Positions 36,726 to 44,456 of a DNA stretch of 64,000 nucleotides are shown here, one piece after another. A program made the translations under genes and the position numbers. The notes below the pieces were generated by a model that worked only from the letters and a program-made list of their open reading frames with translations, searched no databases and was not told the DNA's origin. The stretch spans positions 62,001 to 126,000 of the forward strand of contig NZ_JODR01000003.1 in the NCBI RefSeq assembly GCF_000725885.1, read 5' to 3'. Source of the stretch: Streptomyces albus subsp. albus (GTDB lineage: Bacteria; Actinomycetota; Actinomycetes; Streptomycetales; Streptomycetaceae). Position 1 is the first letter of the stretch. Each line of letters starts with the position of its first letter.

Positions 36726-36842
36726 CGGCCGTACAGCCCGCACAAGCTGCGGCGCAGTGGGCCGCCGTGGCCTTGGCGAACGGAGGCTCCGTTCAGGCGG
36801 TGTCCCGCAGGCTCTGGCACCGCTCGGTCAAGGCCACGGTCG
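36726..36842 (+). pseudogene. tyrosine recombinase C-terminal relic, frameshifted
   Basis: One frame reads RPYSPHKLRRS, matching the box II H-x-L-R motif of tyrosine integrases. The adjacent frame, one base shifted near 36752-36760, continues AVALANGGSVQAVSRRLWHRSVKATV. That corresponds to the conserved A-x-x-G-x-x-x-x-x-V-S-x-x-L-G-H-x-S-x-x-x-T stretch before the catalytic tyrosine. Together they form a frameshifted piece of about 38 codons of an integrase. No full gene, attachment repeat or tRNA is visible nearby. Confidence 0.5.
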
Positions 36843-36860
36843 GCCGCCGCAGGCCCCCGC

Positions 36861-38273
36861 TCAGCGAATGCCGTGCTTCTTCAGGACGCGGCGCTGCGCC
36901 GGTGTCGGGTCGGTGGGCCAGTAGACGTAGCAGACCCCGCCCGAACCGCTTCTGACCTTGCCGTTCGCGTCCTTGCGCTTGGTGCGGAGCCAGATCGTTT
37001 CGAACTGCCGACGCTTGTAGACGTGGCGGACCGACGGGTTGTCCGGGGACGCCGGGTCGTTGGCGATGACGTCGCCGTCCTTGGTGAAGCCGATGACGGT
37101 CATCAGGTGGCCCGCGGTGCCGTAGCCGGCGCCGTCGAGTTCGGAGGCGATGAAGGACTGGGAGGTGATCAGCGGGATGCCCGCGGCGATGAACTCCTCC
37201 GCCTCGTCGAGGGAGTTGAGGCGGGTGACGACCGCGTTCATGTCGCGGTAGGTGCTCGCGTAGGCGCCGTTGAACGGCCAGTTGCCGCAGCCTTGGTACT
37301 GGTAGTCGAAGGTGTGGCGGGCGGCGTGGCAGACCTGGGGGTCCGCGTAGTCGGGGTTCACCCAGGCGAGGTCCTCGGCGGTGGGCTTGCGGCCCCAGTA
37401 CTCGATGATCATCTGCGAGGAAGTGGGGCTGCACCATGCCTCTCCCCCGTTGTCGTACTCGGGGTACTGGCCCTTGTGGATCTCCTGCGAATAGCGCGGC
37501 ACCTTGAGTTCGACGGCCCGCCCCGGTCCGGGCTCGGAGGCGGGCACCTCGAAGCGGTCGGGGACGTCCGAGCACATCGTGGCGGCCCGCCACACCGTCG
37601 GCGCCGCACCGCTGCGGGGCGCGCGGTAGAGGGTGAGCCGCAGCCGGTAGGAGGTGATCCGCAGTCCGGCGGACAGGTCGTCCACGGACAGGGTGTCGGT
37701 GTAGACGGTGCTCTTGCCGTCGCTCTGCCCGTCCACGGACGTGCGGCGCGGGACGTCGTCGCCGTCGCCCGACGTCCAGATGCCCAGGGTGTACCAGGGG
37801 GTGTCGGTGCCGTCGGAGTAGGTGCCCCGCACCTCGGTCCTGATCCAGGTGCCCTTGGGGGTGTGGGCGTTCCACGAGGCGATGATCTCCCCCGCCGGCA
37901 CCCTGCTGGTGTGACGCGGCGAGGTCCAGGTGGCGTACTCCCAGGCGGCCGTCCGGCCGGTGTGCGGGTCGCGGTAGTCGGTGGTGCCGACTGGTTTCGC
38001 GAGCGTGACACCGGCGCGGGCACCTCCCGTCACCCTGGTGCCCTTGCCCGTGCCGGACGCCCAGTCGCGCCGCTCCGACCAGGTACGGAGTTCCACGTGT
38101 CCTGCCTTCCCGGGCCGGCCGGGTGCGGTCGGCCGGTGTCCTCGGCCGTCGGCGCCGGTGGGACCGGCCGGCCGGTTGTCGGCTGCCAGGGCTGCGGGGG
38201 CCGCTACGGCCGAGGCGGCCACCGCGACGGCGGCGGCCAGGACGGTGCGGCGATCGGTGGTTCTGCTGGTCAT
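36861..38273 (-). CDS. secreted peptidase C39 family protein
   Basis: A 470-residue exported protein. A Tat-type signal (TTDRRTVLAAAVAVAASAVAAPAALA) precedes a variable beta-rich region (residues about 45-250). The C-terminal papain-like C39 domain follows: ELKVPRYSQEIHKGQYPEYDNGGEAWCSPTSSQMIIEYWG has the catalytic Cys, AGHLMTVIGF the His, and DVIANDPA the Asp. FDYQYQGCGNWPFNGAYAS lies between. It is not fused to an ABC transporter, so it is a free hydrolase rather than a bacteriocin processing exporter. Substrates are unknown. The frame stays open for about 250 codons upstream through a low-complexity repeat region, but the Tat signal fixes the start at 38273. Confidence 0.85.
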   Translation of the reverse strand: MTSRTTDRRTVLAAAVAVAASAVAAPAALAADNRPAGPTGADGRGHRPTAPGRPGKAGHVELRTWSERRDWASGTGKGTRVTGGARAGVTLAKPVGTTDYRDPHTGRTAAWEYATWTSPRHTSRVPAGEIIASWNAHTPKGTWIRTEVRGTYSDGTDTPWYTLGIWTSGDGDDVPRRTSVDGQSDGKSTVYTDTLSVDDLSAGLRITSYRLRLTLYRAPRSGAAPTVWRAATMCSDVPDRFEVPASEPGPGRAVELKVPRYSQEIHKGQYPEYDNGGEAWCSPTSSQMIIEYWGRKPTAEDLAWVNPDYADPQVCHAARHTFDYQYQGCGNWPFNGAYASTYRDMNAVVTRLNSLDEAEEFIAAGIPLITSQSFIASELDGAGYGTAGHLMTVIGFTKDGDVIANDPASPDNPSVRHVYKRRQFETIWLRTKRKDANGKVRSGSGGVCYVYWPTDPTPAQRRVLKKHGIR

Positions 38274-38310
38274 GCGTGGTGCCCCCAGTCGGTGGGTCGT
38301 ACGGCGGTCG

Positions 38311-38735
38311 TCGTCACTGGTGGTGCCTGGTGGTGCCTGGTTCGCTGGTGGTGCTGGTGCGCTGACGGTGCTGGTGCACTGACGGTGCTGTGGTGCTGGT
38401 GGTGCCGGTGGTGCCGTGCTGATGATGCTTGTGGTGCTGGTCGTTCCGGTGTGACTGCTGGTGGTTCTCGGGTGATGGCTCGTGATTCCGGGGTGGCGCC
38501 TGTGTTTCCGGCTTGGTGCCTCGTGGGCCCGGGGTGGTGCTTCGCGTCCCGGCGTCGTGCCTCGTGCTCCCGTGGCGGTGCTTCGTGTTCCTGGCGTGGT
38601 GTCCGGTGCTTCCGGGGTGGTGCTGACGGTTCTGGCGTGGCTGCTGGTGTTTTCCGGGCGGTGCTGGTGGTGCCTGTGGTGCTGCTCGTGGTTCCGGCGG
38701 TGGTGCTGTCGCTCTTCCTTGCCCGTCGCGGGGCC
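38311..38735. repeat. GT-rich degenerate minisatellite, about 20-21 bp period
   Basis: From 38464 a TTCC-like unit start recurs at 38464, 38485, 38505, 38526, 38546, 38567, 38587, 38609, 38629, 38651, 38670, 38691 and 38714. The rough consensus is TTCCGGGGTGGTGCTTCGTG. The preceding part (38311-38460) is made of shorter GGTGCTGGTG-type repeats, including two 17-bp copies at 38351 and 38368. The top strand is strongly enriched in G and T. The period is not a multiple of three. The remainder of the 38274-39217 gap (38736-39217) is GC-rich with no supported gene. Confidence 0.72.
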
Positions 38736-39217
38736 GTCGCCCCCACGCCGCGGCGCTCTTTCCCGCGCAGGGCGGAACAGGTTCCCGCGCAGGGCGGTAC
38801 CGGTCCCCCACGCCGGGCGGGGCCACAACGCGGTACCGGTTCCCGCACCAAGCGGGTGCGGCGCCGGGCCCGCGCGCGCCGCGCCAGGTGCGGGAAGCCC
38901 ACTATTACGGCTCACACAGGCGCGTGCCAGGGTTGCGTCCGTCCGGCATGCCGTTGTCATTGGCCGGTCCGGTGGCGGAAGGGCCCGGCCCCCGGTACGT
39001 GCCCCGCCCAGGGCCGGGCCCAAAGGCGGGCGGCCCCGGCCCCGCAGGCCGTATCAGGGCCGGGACCGACCGCCCCCACGGCACCGACCGCCCCGCACCG
39101 ACCACACCGCCCAGCCGGCACCGACAGCCCGCCCCCGCAGCCCGCCCCTTTCGCGGGCAGGCGCACGGCCGTGCGGGTGGCGCGGGAGAGCCGGGATCAG
39201 CGACGTACGCTGGGGGA

Positions 39218-39907
39218 ATGCCCGCTCCCTCGTCCCTCGACGCACTCGCCCACCGGCTCGCCGCGCTGCCTCCCTCCTGCGGTCCGGTGCGGCTGGTGGG
39301 GGTGGACGGGCATGCCGGGTCGGGCAAGACGACACTCGCGCGGCGGCTGGCGGCGCTGCTGGGCGGGGCTCCGGTGCTGCATCTGGACGACGTGGCGAGC
39401 CACGAGGCGCTGTTCGACTGGACGGAACGGCTGACGGAGCAGGTGCTGCGTCCGCTGGAGCGGGGCGAGCCGGCGCACTACGAGGTGTACGACTGGGTGG
39501 CGCGGTCCCGCACCGGCCGGGCGGTGCTGCCGCCGGCGCCGGTGGTACTGGTGGAGGGGGTGGGCGCGGGCCGGGCCGCGCTGCGGCCGTACCTGGCCTG
39601 CCTGCTGTGGATGGACATGCCGCCCGGGGACGCCTGGCGCCGTGGCCAGGAGCGGGACGGGCCGGAGCAGGCGGGTTTCTGGGCCGGATGGATCCCGGCG
39701 GAGCGGGCCCATTTCGCGGCCGACCCCTCTCGTCCGTGGGCGGATTTCCTCGTGCGGGAGGTTTCCGAGGGGCGGGAGGCTCCCGGAGGGCGGGAGACTT
39801 CCGGGGCGCTGGAGAAGGACGAGGCGGCAAAAGACGCAGGAGACGGCGGGGACCGCACGGGGTACACGGTGCGTGAGGGGCGCACGGGGGCGCTCGACCC
39901 CCGGTGA
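39218..39907 (+). CDS. uridine kinase-like P-loop protein
   Basis: A 229-residue P-loop kinase of the uridine kinase/phosphoribulokinase type. Walker A is GVDGHAGSGKTTLARRL at residues 29-45, followed by LHLDDVASHEALFDWTERL and the strand VVLVEGVGAGRAAL. These are the pattern of small nucleoside kinases with the Asp pair after the P-loop. The C-terminus (about residues 180-229) is a polar, probably flexible tail rich in Glu, Gly and Arg. The ATG at 39218 has GGGGGA. The substrate is not certain. Confidence 0.8.
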   Translation: MPAPSSLDALAHRLAALPPSCGPVRLVGVDGHAGSGKTTLARRLAALLGGAPVLHLDDVASHEALFDWTERLTEQVLRPLERGEPAHYEVYDWVARSRTGRAVLPPAPVVLVEGVGAGRAALRPYLACLLWMDMPPGDAWRRGQERDGPEQAGFWAGWIPAERAHFAADPSRPWADFLVREVSEGREAPGGRETSGALEKDEAAKDAGDGGDRTGYTVREGRTGALDPR

Positions 39908-39973
39908 ACATGACCCTCCGTATATGCAAGGGCAGTTGACGATAATCGAAGGCACCGCGTGCAACCGCGCGGC

Positions 39974-40003
39974 TTGACCCACGCGCCTCGGACCGATTAC
40001 TTT
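39974..40003 (+). promoter_or_regulatory. candidate promoter of a short transcript
   Basis: TTGACC (39974-39979) is followed by TACTTT (39998-40003) with an 18-bp spacer, matching the vegetative consensus fairly well. The predicted start near 40010 lies just before two hairpins. Confidence 0.4.
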
Positions 40004-40009
40004 TCCAAC

Positions 40010-40078
40010 AACGGCCTACGCAGGGCCGTCTAGAGACACGGAGCCCCCGGTTGTTCCCCCGTGACCGGGGGCTCCGTT
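40010..40078 (+). ncRNA. candidate short two-hairpin RNA
   Basis: Between the predicted start near 40010 and the terminator at 40038-40077 a transcript of about 70 nt would form a 6-bp hairpin (ACGGCC at 40011 with GGCCGT at 40024) and then the terminator stem. It contains no plausible open reading frame. It could be a small RNA, or the attenuated leader of the ATPase gene at 40328. The rest of the 39908-40327 gap shows nothing further. Confidence 0.3.
40038..40077 (+). terminator. strong terminator hairpin
   Basis: A perfect 14-bp stem, ACGGAGCCCCCGGT (40038-40051) with ACCGGGGGCTCCGT (40064-40077), has a 12-nt loop and lies 130 bp after the kinase stop codon. It may end both the kinase transcript and the candidate small RNA. 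Confidence 0.75.
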
Positions 40079-40327
40079 CTGCCTCCGGCCGGACAAGCGG
40101 AAGCACTTCTCCGCATTTTTCTCACGCTTCGTAATGGCTCTGCGGAAGCCTCCTCTTCCGGATGCCGCCGCCCGCCCTCCGCCGGCGCCCGCGTGCGCCC
40201 CTCGGCGCGGCCCGATCCGCCCGTGGTCCGCCCGTACGCCGCCCTTCGGCGGGGCCCCGTGCGCGGGTACGATGCGGAACAGCGTGGGAACCCCGGGTGA
40301 TAACCGGCAGATGACGGGGGACGTTTC

Positions 40328-42472
40328 GTGGGGGACGTGATGAACTTCGGCACGCAGGACCCCCAGGGCCTGCACGCCCCGGCCGAACTCGCCTGGCTGC
40401 GCGGGCTGGACGCGTACACCGTCGGCGGGTACGCCCAGGCCGAGGAGGAGTTCCGCACCGCGGTGCGTCTCGATCCGGGAATGGCCGACGCCTGGCTGGG
40501 CCTGCACGCCCTGCGCGCGGACACCGCCACCGCGCTCTTGCGGATGTACCACCACCGGCAGCGGTTCGGCGAGCAGCGCCGCCGCCACGGACGCACCCTC
40601 AACTCGTGGTACTGGCTGGGCTGGTGGGTGCAGCCGGTGCTGGAGAACGAACGGGACCTGCTGCTGGCCCACGCCTCGCACTGGCTGGACGGCCGTCACG
40701 TCGCCGAGCTCGACCGTGCCCTGGCCGGCTGCCCGCCGGTCGACACCGACCCGCAGGTGCGGTTCCTGCACGCGTGCCGGGCCTATCTCGCCAAGGACTG
40801 GGAGGGGCTGGTCGCCCACACCGAACCGCTGGTGGACGATCCGCTGCTGGGTATCGAGGCGGGGCTGTTCGCCGGTATGGCCCGGGTGCGGCTGGAGATG
40901 TACGGGCAGGCCGAGCCGCTGCTGGCCACCGCGTTGATGCGCTGCCGCAGCGAGCAGCCGCAGCGCAAGGAGCTGCGGTACTGGCTGGCCCGGGCCCGGG
41001 AGGGCACCGGGCGCAGCGCCGCCGCGCTTCCCCTGTACCGCGCCGTGCACCGGATCGACCCCACGTTCATGGACACGGCGGCCCGGCTGACGACGATCGC
41101 CGAGAGCGACGGTGCGGGCGGCTCGGCGGAGGATCTGGCCGCCGCCGTCCTCACCGGCGGTATAGCCGGGCCCGGGGGCTCCGGCGACGCGGCGGCACCG
41201 GAACTCTTCGAGCGGGGCCCCGAGCCGCCCGAGGACCCGGGCCGGCCGGCGGACCCGGCCGACCCCGCCGACGGTGCCGCGACCGGTGCCCCGCCGGTGC
41301 CGCAGCCCGGGGGTGACTCCGGAGGGCCGCCGGACGGTGCCGTGGCCGGTCCGCCCGCCGCCGGTCCGATGGGTGCGGCGCCGCCGGGCCCGGTGCCGGA
41401 GGGGCCCGAGGAGGCGGCCGAGTCCGCCGATCCGCTGCTGGACCCGGACGCCGACGGGCTGCGCCTGGAGGACTCCGGCGACCCGGCCGAGCCGGTCCGG
41501 GTGGATGCCGCGCCGCTGCGGCGCAGGACTCCGCCGGGCGGCCCCGGGAGCGGCGACGGGAGTCTGCCGGCCGGGCCCTCGGACCCGGTGCTGCTGGCGC
41601 AGGCACTGGACGAGCTGGAGCGCATGGTCGGGCTGGAGCCGGTCAAGCGGCAGGTGCGGGCGCTGTCGGCACAGTTGCGGATGGCGCGGCTGCGGGCGGG
41701 CCAGGGCCTGCCGGTGCAGCCGCCCAAGCGGCACTTCGTCTTCTCCGGCCCCTCGGGCACGGGCAAGACGACGGTGGCGCGGATCCTGGGCCGGGCCTTC
41801 TACGCGCTGGGGCTGCTGGGCGGCGATCATCTGGTGGAGGCGCAGCGCGCCGATCTGGTGGGCGAGTACCTGGGGCAGACGGCGGTCAAGGCGAACGAGC
41901 TGATCGATTCGGCGCTGGGCGGGGTGCTGTTCGTGGACGAGGCGTACGCGCTCTCCAACTCCGGTTACAGCAAGGGCGACGCGTACGGCGACGAGGCGCT
42001 GCAGGTGCTGCTCAAGCGCGCGGAGGACAACCGGGACCAGCTGGTGGTGATCCTGGCGGGCTATCCGGAGGGCATGGACCGGCTGCTGGCGGCCAATCCG
42101 GGGCTCTCCTCCCGGTTCACCACCAGGGTGGACTTCCCCAGCTACCGGCCGCTCGAACTGACGGCGATCGGCGAGGTGCTGGCCGCCGACAACGGGGACG
42201 TGTGGGACGAGGAGGCCCTGGAGGAGCTGCGCAGCATCAGCGGTCACGTCGTCGAGCAGGGCTGGATCGACGAGCTGGGCAACGGCCGGTTCCTGCGGAC
42301 GCTGTACGAGAAGAGCTGCGCCTACCGGGATCTGCGGCTGTCCGGTTACGCCGGTACGCCCTCCCGGGACGACCTGGCGACGCTGCGGCTGCCGGATCTG
42401 ATGCAGGCGTACGGGGAGGTGCTGTCGGGGCGGGGTCCTGACGGTCCCCGCCCCGGTCCCCCGCCCGGCTGA
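40328..42472 (+). CDS. AAA+ ATPase with TPR domain, EccA/CbxX-like
   Basis: A 714-residue protein of the CbxX/EccA group. The N-terminal half is a TPR-like helical array (LAWLRGLDAYTVGGYAQAEEEFRTAVRLDP...). A Pro/Gly/Asp-rich linker spans about residues 275-420. The C-terminal AAA+ domain has the EccA-type entry LERMVGLEPVKRQVRALSAQLRMARLR, Walker A FSGPSGTGKTTVARIL and Walker B GGVLFVDEAYALS. It also has LVVILAGYPEGMDRLLAANPGLSSRF. In mycobacteria EccA proteins assist type VII (ESX) secretion. No esx, eccC or eccD gene is near, so the partner is unknown. The GTG at 40328 follows GGGGGA; the ATG at 40340 is an alternative. Confidence 0.87.
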   Translation: MGDVMNFGTQDPQGLHAPAELAWLRGLDAYTVGGYAQAEEEFRTAVRLDPGMADAWLGLHALRADTATALLRMYHHRQRFGEQRRRHGRTLNSWYWLGWWVQPVLENERDLLLAHASHWLDGRHVAELDRALAGCPPVDTDPQVRFLHACRAYLAKDWEGLVAHTEPLVDDPLLGIEAGLFAGMARVRLEMYGQAEPLLATALMRCRSEQPQRKELRYWLARAREGTGRSAAALPLYRAVHRIDPTFMDTAARLTTIAESDGAGGSAEDLAAAVLTGGIAGPGGSGDAAAPELFERGPEPPEDPGRPADPADPADGAATGAPPVPQPGGDSGGPPDGAVAGPPAAGPMGAAPPGPVPEGPEEAAESADPLLDPDADGLRLEDSGDPAEPVRVDAAPLRRRTPPGGPGSGDGSLPAGPSDPVLLAQALDELERMVGLEPVKRQVRALSAQLRMARLRAGQGLPVQPPKRHFVFSGPSGTGKTTVARILGRAFYALGLLGGDHLVEAQRADLVGEYLGQTAVKANELIDSALGGVLFVDEAYALSNSGYSKGDAYGDEALQVLLKRAEDNRDQLVVILAGYPEGMDRLLAANPGLSSRFTTRVDFPSYRPLELTAIGEVLAADNGDVWDEEALEELRSISGHVVEQGWIDELGNGRFLRTLYEKSCAYRDLRLSGYAGTPSRDDLATLRLPDLMQAYGEVLSGRGPDGPRPGPPPG

Positions 42473-42531
42473 GCCTCCGTCCGGCCGCATGCGGGGGCAG
42501 GTCGGGCGGGCCGCTGGGCGGTTCGGTGCGG

Positions 42532-42936
42532 TCAGCGGCCCGGTACGGGCAGGGCGCCCTCGGTGTACTGGGCGCGCCCGAAGCCGAACGACCAGTCCTG
42601 GGGCCCGTTCTCGACGACGGAGACGAAGACGTCCTCGCCGCCGATGCCGAGGGTTCCCAGCCGCTGGGCGACGGCGCGGAAGAGGCGTTGTTTGACCTGG
42701 GTGGTGCGCCCCTTCTGGGTGAAGATCTGGATCATCACGAGCCGGTCGGTGCGGGTGAAGCCGAGACCTGCGTCGAGGGCGACGACGTGGTCGCCCTCGT
42801 GCTCGGTGACGATCTGGAACCTGTCCCGTTCGGGGATGCCCAGCACCTCCACCAGCGCGCGGTGCGTCGCGTCGGCGACGGCCCGCACCTCGTCGGGGCG
42901 ACGGCCGCGGACGAGGTCGATCCGTACCAGAGGCAT
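42532..42936 (-). CDS. tautomerase family protein
   Basis: A 134-residue protein of the tautomerase superfamily. Processing of the initiator Met would expose Pro2 (MPLVRIDLVRG), the catalytic base. The beta-alpha-beta unit is repeated: residues 1-60 (RPDEVRAVADATHRALVEVLGIPERDRFQIVTEH) and about 65-125 (VMIQIFTQKGRTTQVKQRLFRAVAQRLGTLGIGGEDVFVSVVENGPQDWSFGFG). The length fits the fused MSAD/cis-CaaD-like branch rather than the 62-residue 4-OT type. The substrate is unknown. Confidence 0.88.
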   Translation of the reverse strand: MPLVRIDLVRGRRPDEVRAVADATHRALVEVLGIPERDRFQIVTEHEGDHVVALDAGLGFTRTDRLVMIQIFTQKGRTTQVKQRLFRAVAQRLGTLGIGGEDVFVSVVENGPQDWSFGFGRAQYTEGALPVPGR

Positions 42937-43061
42937 GCGGGTGCTCCTTGTCGTGCTGGGCGGGCGCTGCCGGCCCGGCCTGCCGCCGACGCTACGGACC
43001 GTGCGGCCCGGCCTGAAATGCCGGGAGCGCCGCACGCATGCACAGCGGGCATGGACGCAGC

Positions 43062-43652
43062 TCAGCGCCCCTCGCGGGAGGAGGAGCCGACGCCTTCGGG
43101 TACGGCGTGCGCCACCACGAGCTTGAGCAGCAGCACGACGGGCAGCCAGGCCAGTCCGGGCGGGGCCTCGACCAGCGGAGCGACCATCGCGCCGATGCCC
43201 ACGATGCCCAGGGCGAGGGGCCGCTGGTAGCGGGCGCGGGCCAGTTCGACGGCCACGGCTCCGGCCAGCGCCCACAGGTACCAGAGGGCCCCCCACCACC
43301 ACCAGCGGGTGCCGCCGAGGACGAGGCAGGCGATGACGGGCTGGAGGTGGACGGCGGTGAAGCCGACCGGGTGGTGCAGGAAGCGGGGTACCGCACCGGC
43401 GTGGAAGGCCAGCGGGGAGTGGTAGAAGCGTTTGGCCGCATCGAGGCCGTTGGCCACCACTCCGCCCGCCAGGTCCCAGACCATCAGCAGCCCGATCAGC
43501 CACTGCCACCAGGCCCAGCCCTTGTCGTGGCCGTTGAGGGCGAAGGCGGCGCAGCCGAGCACCGCGGCGCTGTAGGCGAGGCATTTCTCCCTCGTCGTCG
43601 CACCGGTTCCGAAGGTCCAGTTGGGCTTGCCGGTTTGCGCGGCACTGCTCAC
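43062..43652 (-). CDS. conserved membrane protein of unknown function
   Basis: A 196-residue protein with about five or six hydrophobic segments: CLAYSAAVLGCAAFALN, WWQWLIGLLMVWDLAGGVVANGLD, FTAVHLQPVIACLVLGG, RWWWWGALWYLWALAGAVAVEL and PLALGIVGIGAMVAPLVEAPPG. It is rich in Trp. I cannot name the family. It lies 64 bp after the TetR gene in the same direction and may form an operon with it. Confidence 0.65.
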   Translation of the reverse strand: MSSAAQTGKPNWTFGTGATTREKCLAYSAAVLGCAAFALNGHDKGWAWWQWLIGLLMVWDLAGGVVANGLDAAKRFYHSPLAFHAGAVPRFLHHPVGFTAVHLQPVIACLVLGGTRWWWWGALWYLWALAGAVAVELARARYQRPLALGIVGIGAMVAPLVEAPPGLAWLPVVLLLKLVVAHAVPEGVGSSSREGR

Positions 43653-43716
43653 GTCACGGTCTCCTCGTCGCTCTCCGGTCGGCCCGGGCTCTGTGCCCGG
43701 GCGGGTGGGAGCGCGG

Positions 43717-44337
43717 TCAGGCGGTCTCGTCGGCCGCGCCCGCGCCCCCCGCGAGAGCGGGCGCGTGTCCGGCGAGCCTGACGAGCGCCTCGACGGCCTG
43801 GGCGGAGCCCATCTCCGGGTCGAGCATGTGGTGCATGAAGAGCCCGTCGAGCAGGGCGATCAGCAAGGTGGCGGTGCCCGGGGGTGCCTCGGGCAGGTGT
43901 TCCGCCAGCCAGGCGTCGAGCTGGGTGCGGGCCTCGGCGAGGCTCTCGCGCAGGACGTCGCCGAGGGCGGGGTCGCGGACCGCTCCGGCGATGAGTTCGA
44001 CGGTGAGCCGGGTGGTGGTGTCGTCGGTGGGCGGGGAGACCATCGCCGGGAGCCGGTCGAGGACGTCCTGGGGTGAGGCGGCTTCCAGGAGCCGGGCGGT
44101 GAGCGGTCCGAAGACCAGTTCTCCGGCCCGGTGGGCGATGGCCTGCTTGAGGCCCGCCAGCCCGCCCCAGTGGTAGTGGATGAGGCCGAGGTTGGCGCCC
44201 GCGCGGTCGGCGACGGAGCGGGTGGTCACGGCCGGCCAGCCGCCCTCGGCGAGCAGTTCGACCCCCGCGTCGACCAATTGCTGCCGACGGCGTCGACCCC
44301 GTAGCGAGGAACTTGGTCGGTCGTCTAGTTTACTCAT
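43717..44337 (-). CDS. TetR/AcrR family regulator
   Basis: A 206-residue TetR-type repressor. The DNA-binding domain is RRRRQQLVDAGVELLAEGGWPAVTTRSVADRAGANLGLIHYHWGGLAGLKQAIAHRA. The ligand domain follows and includes LLIALLDGLFMHHMLDPEM. It is divergent from the MMPL transporter at 44457, and an inverted repeat overlaps its start codon. It is thus likely to repress the transporter and itself, and to respond to a compound the transporter exports. Confidence 0.93.
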   Translation of the reverse strand: MSKLDDRPSSSLRGRRRRQQLVDAGVELLAEGGWPAVTTRSVADRAGANLGLIHYHWGGLAGLKQAIAHRAGELVFGPLTARLLEAASPQDVLDRLPAMVSPPTDDTTTRLTVELIAGAVRDPALGDVLRESLAEARTQLDAWLAEHLPEAPPGTATLLIALLDGLFMHHMLDPEMGSAQAVEALVRLAGHAPALAGGAGAADETA

Positions 44338-44346
44338 ACGACCAAG
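44312..44346. promoter_or_regulatory. TetR operator between tetR and MMPL genes
   Basis: CTTGGTCG (44312-44319) and CGACCAAG (44339-44346) are perfect 8-bp arms separated by 19 bp, with inner GTCGT/ACGAC arms at 44320 and 44338. The element spans the tetR start codon and lies upstream of the transporter. The local AT-rich centre is unusual for the region. Confidence 0.65.
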
Positions 44347-44456
44347 GTAACCGGGCGAGATGCGGAAGTCACGTCCGCCGCCCGCTGCCGCCTTCTTTGA
44401 CAGTGCTCATGACCAGGGCCGATCCGGCCGGGTCACCCGTTCCCTGGGGGTTTTCG

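Noticed and set aside
35958..36860. tRNA gene or attachment-site repeat for the integrase relic
   Set aside because: No cloverleaf, CCA-adjacent T-arm or exact direct repeat could be recognised in or around the segment.
38274..39023. A continuous leftward frame that would extend the C39-type peptidase N-terminus by about 250 residues (His/Thr/Pro-rich)
   Set aside because: The extension is only the translation of the degenerate minisatellite and GC-rich gap. The Tat signal peptide begins at 38273, which must be the N-terminus of an exported protein.
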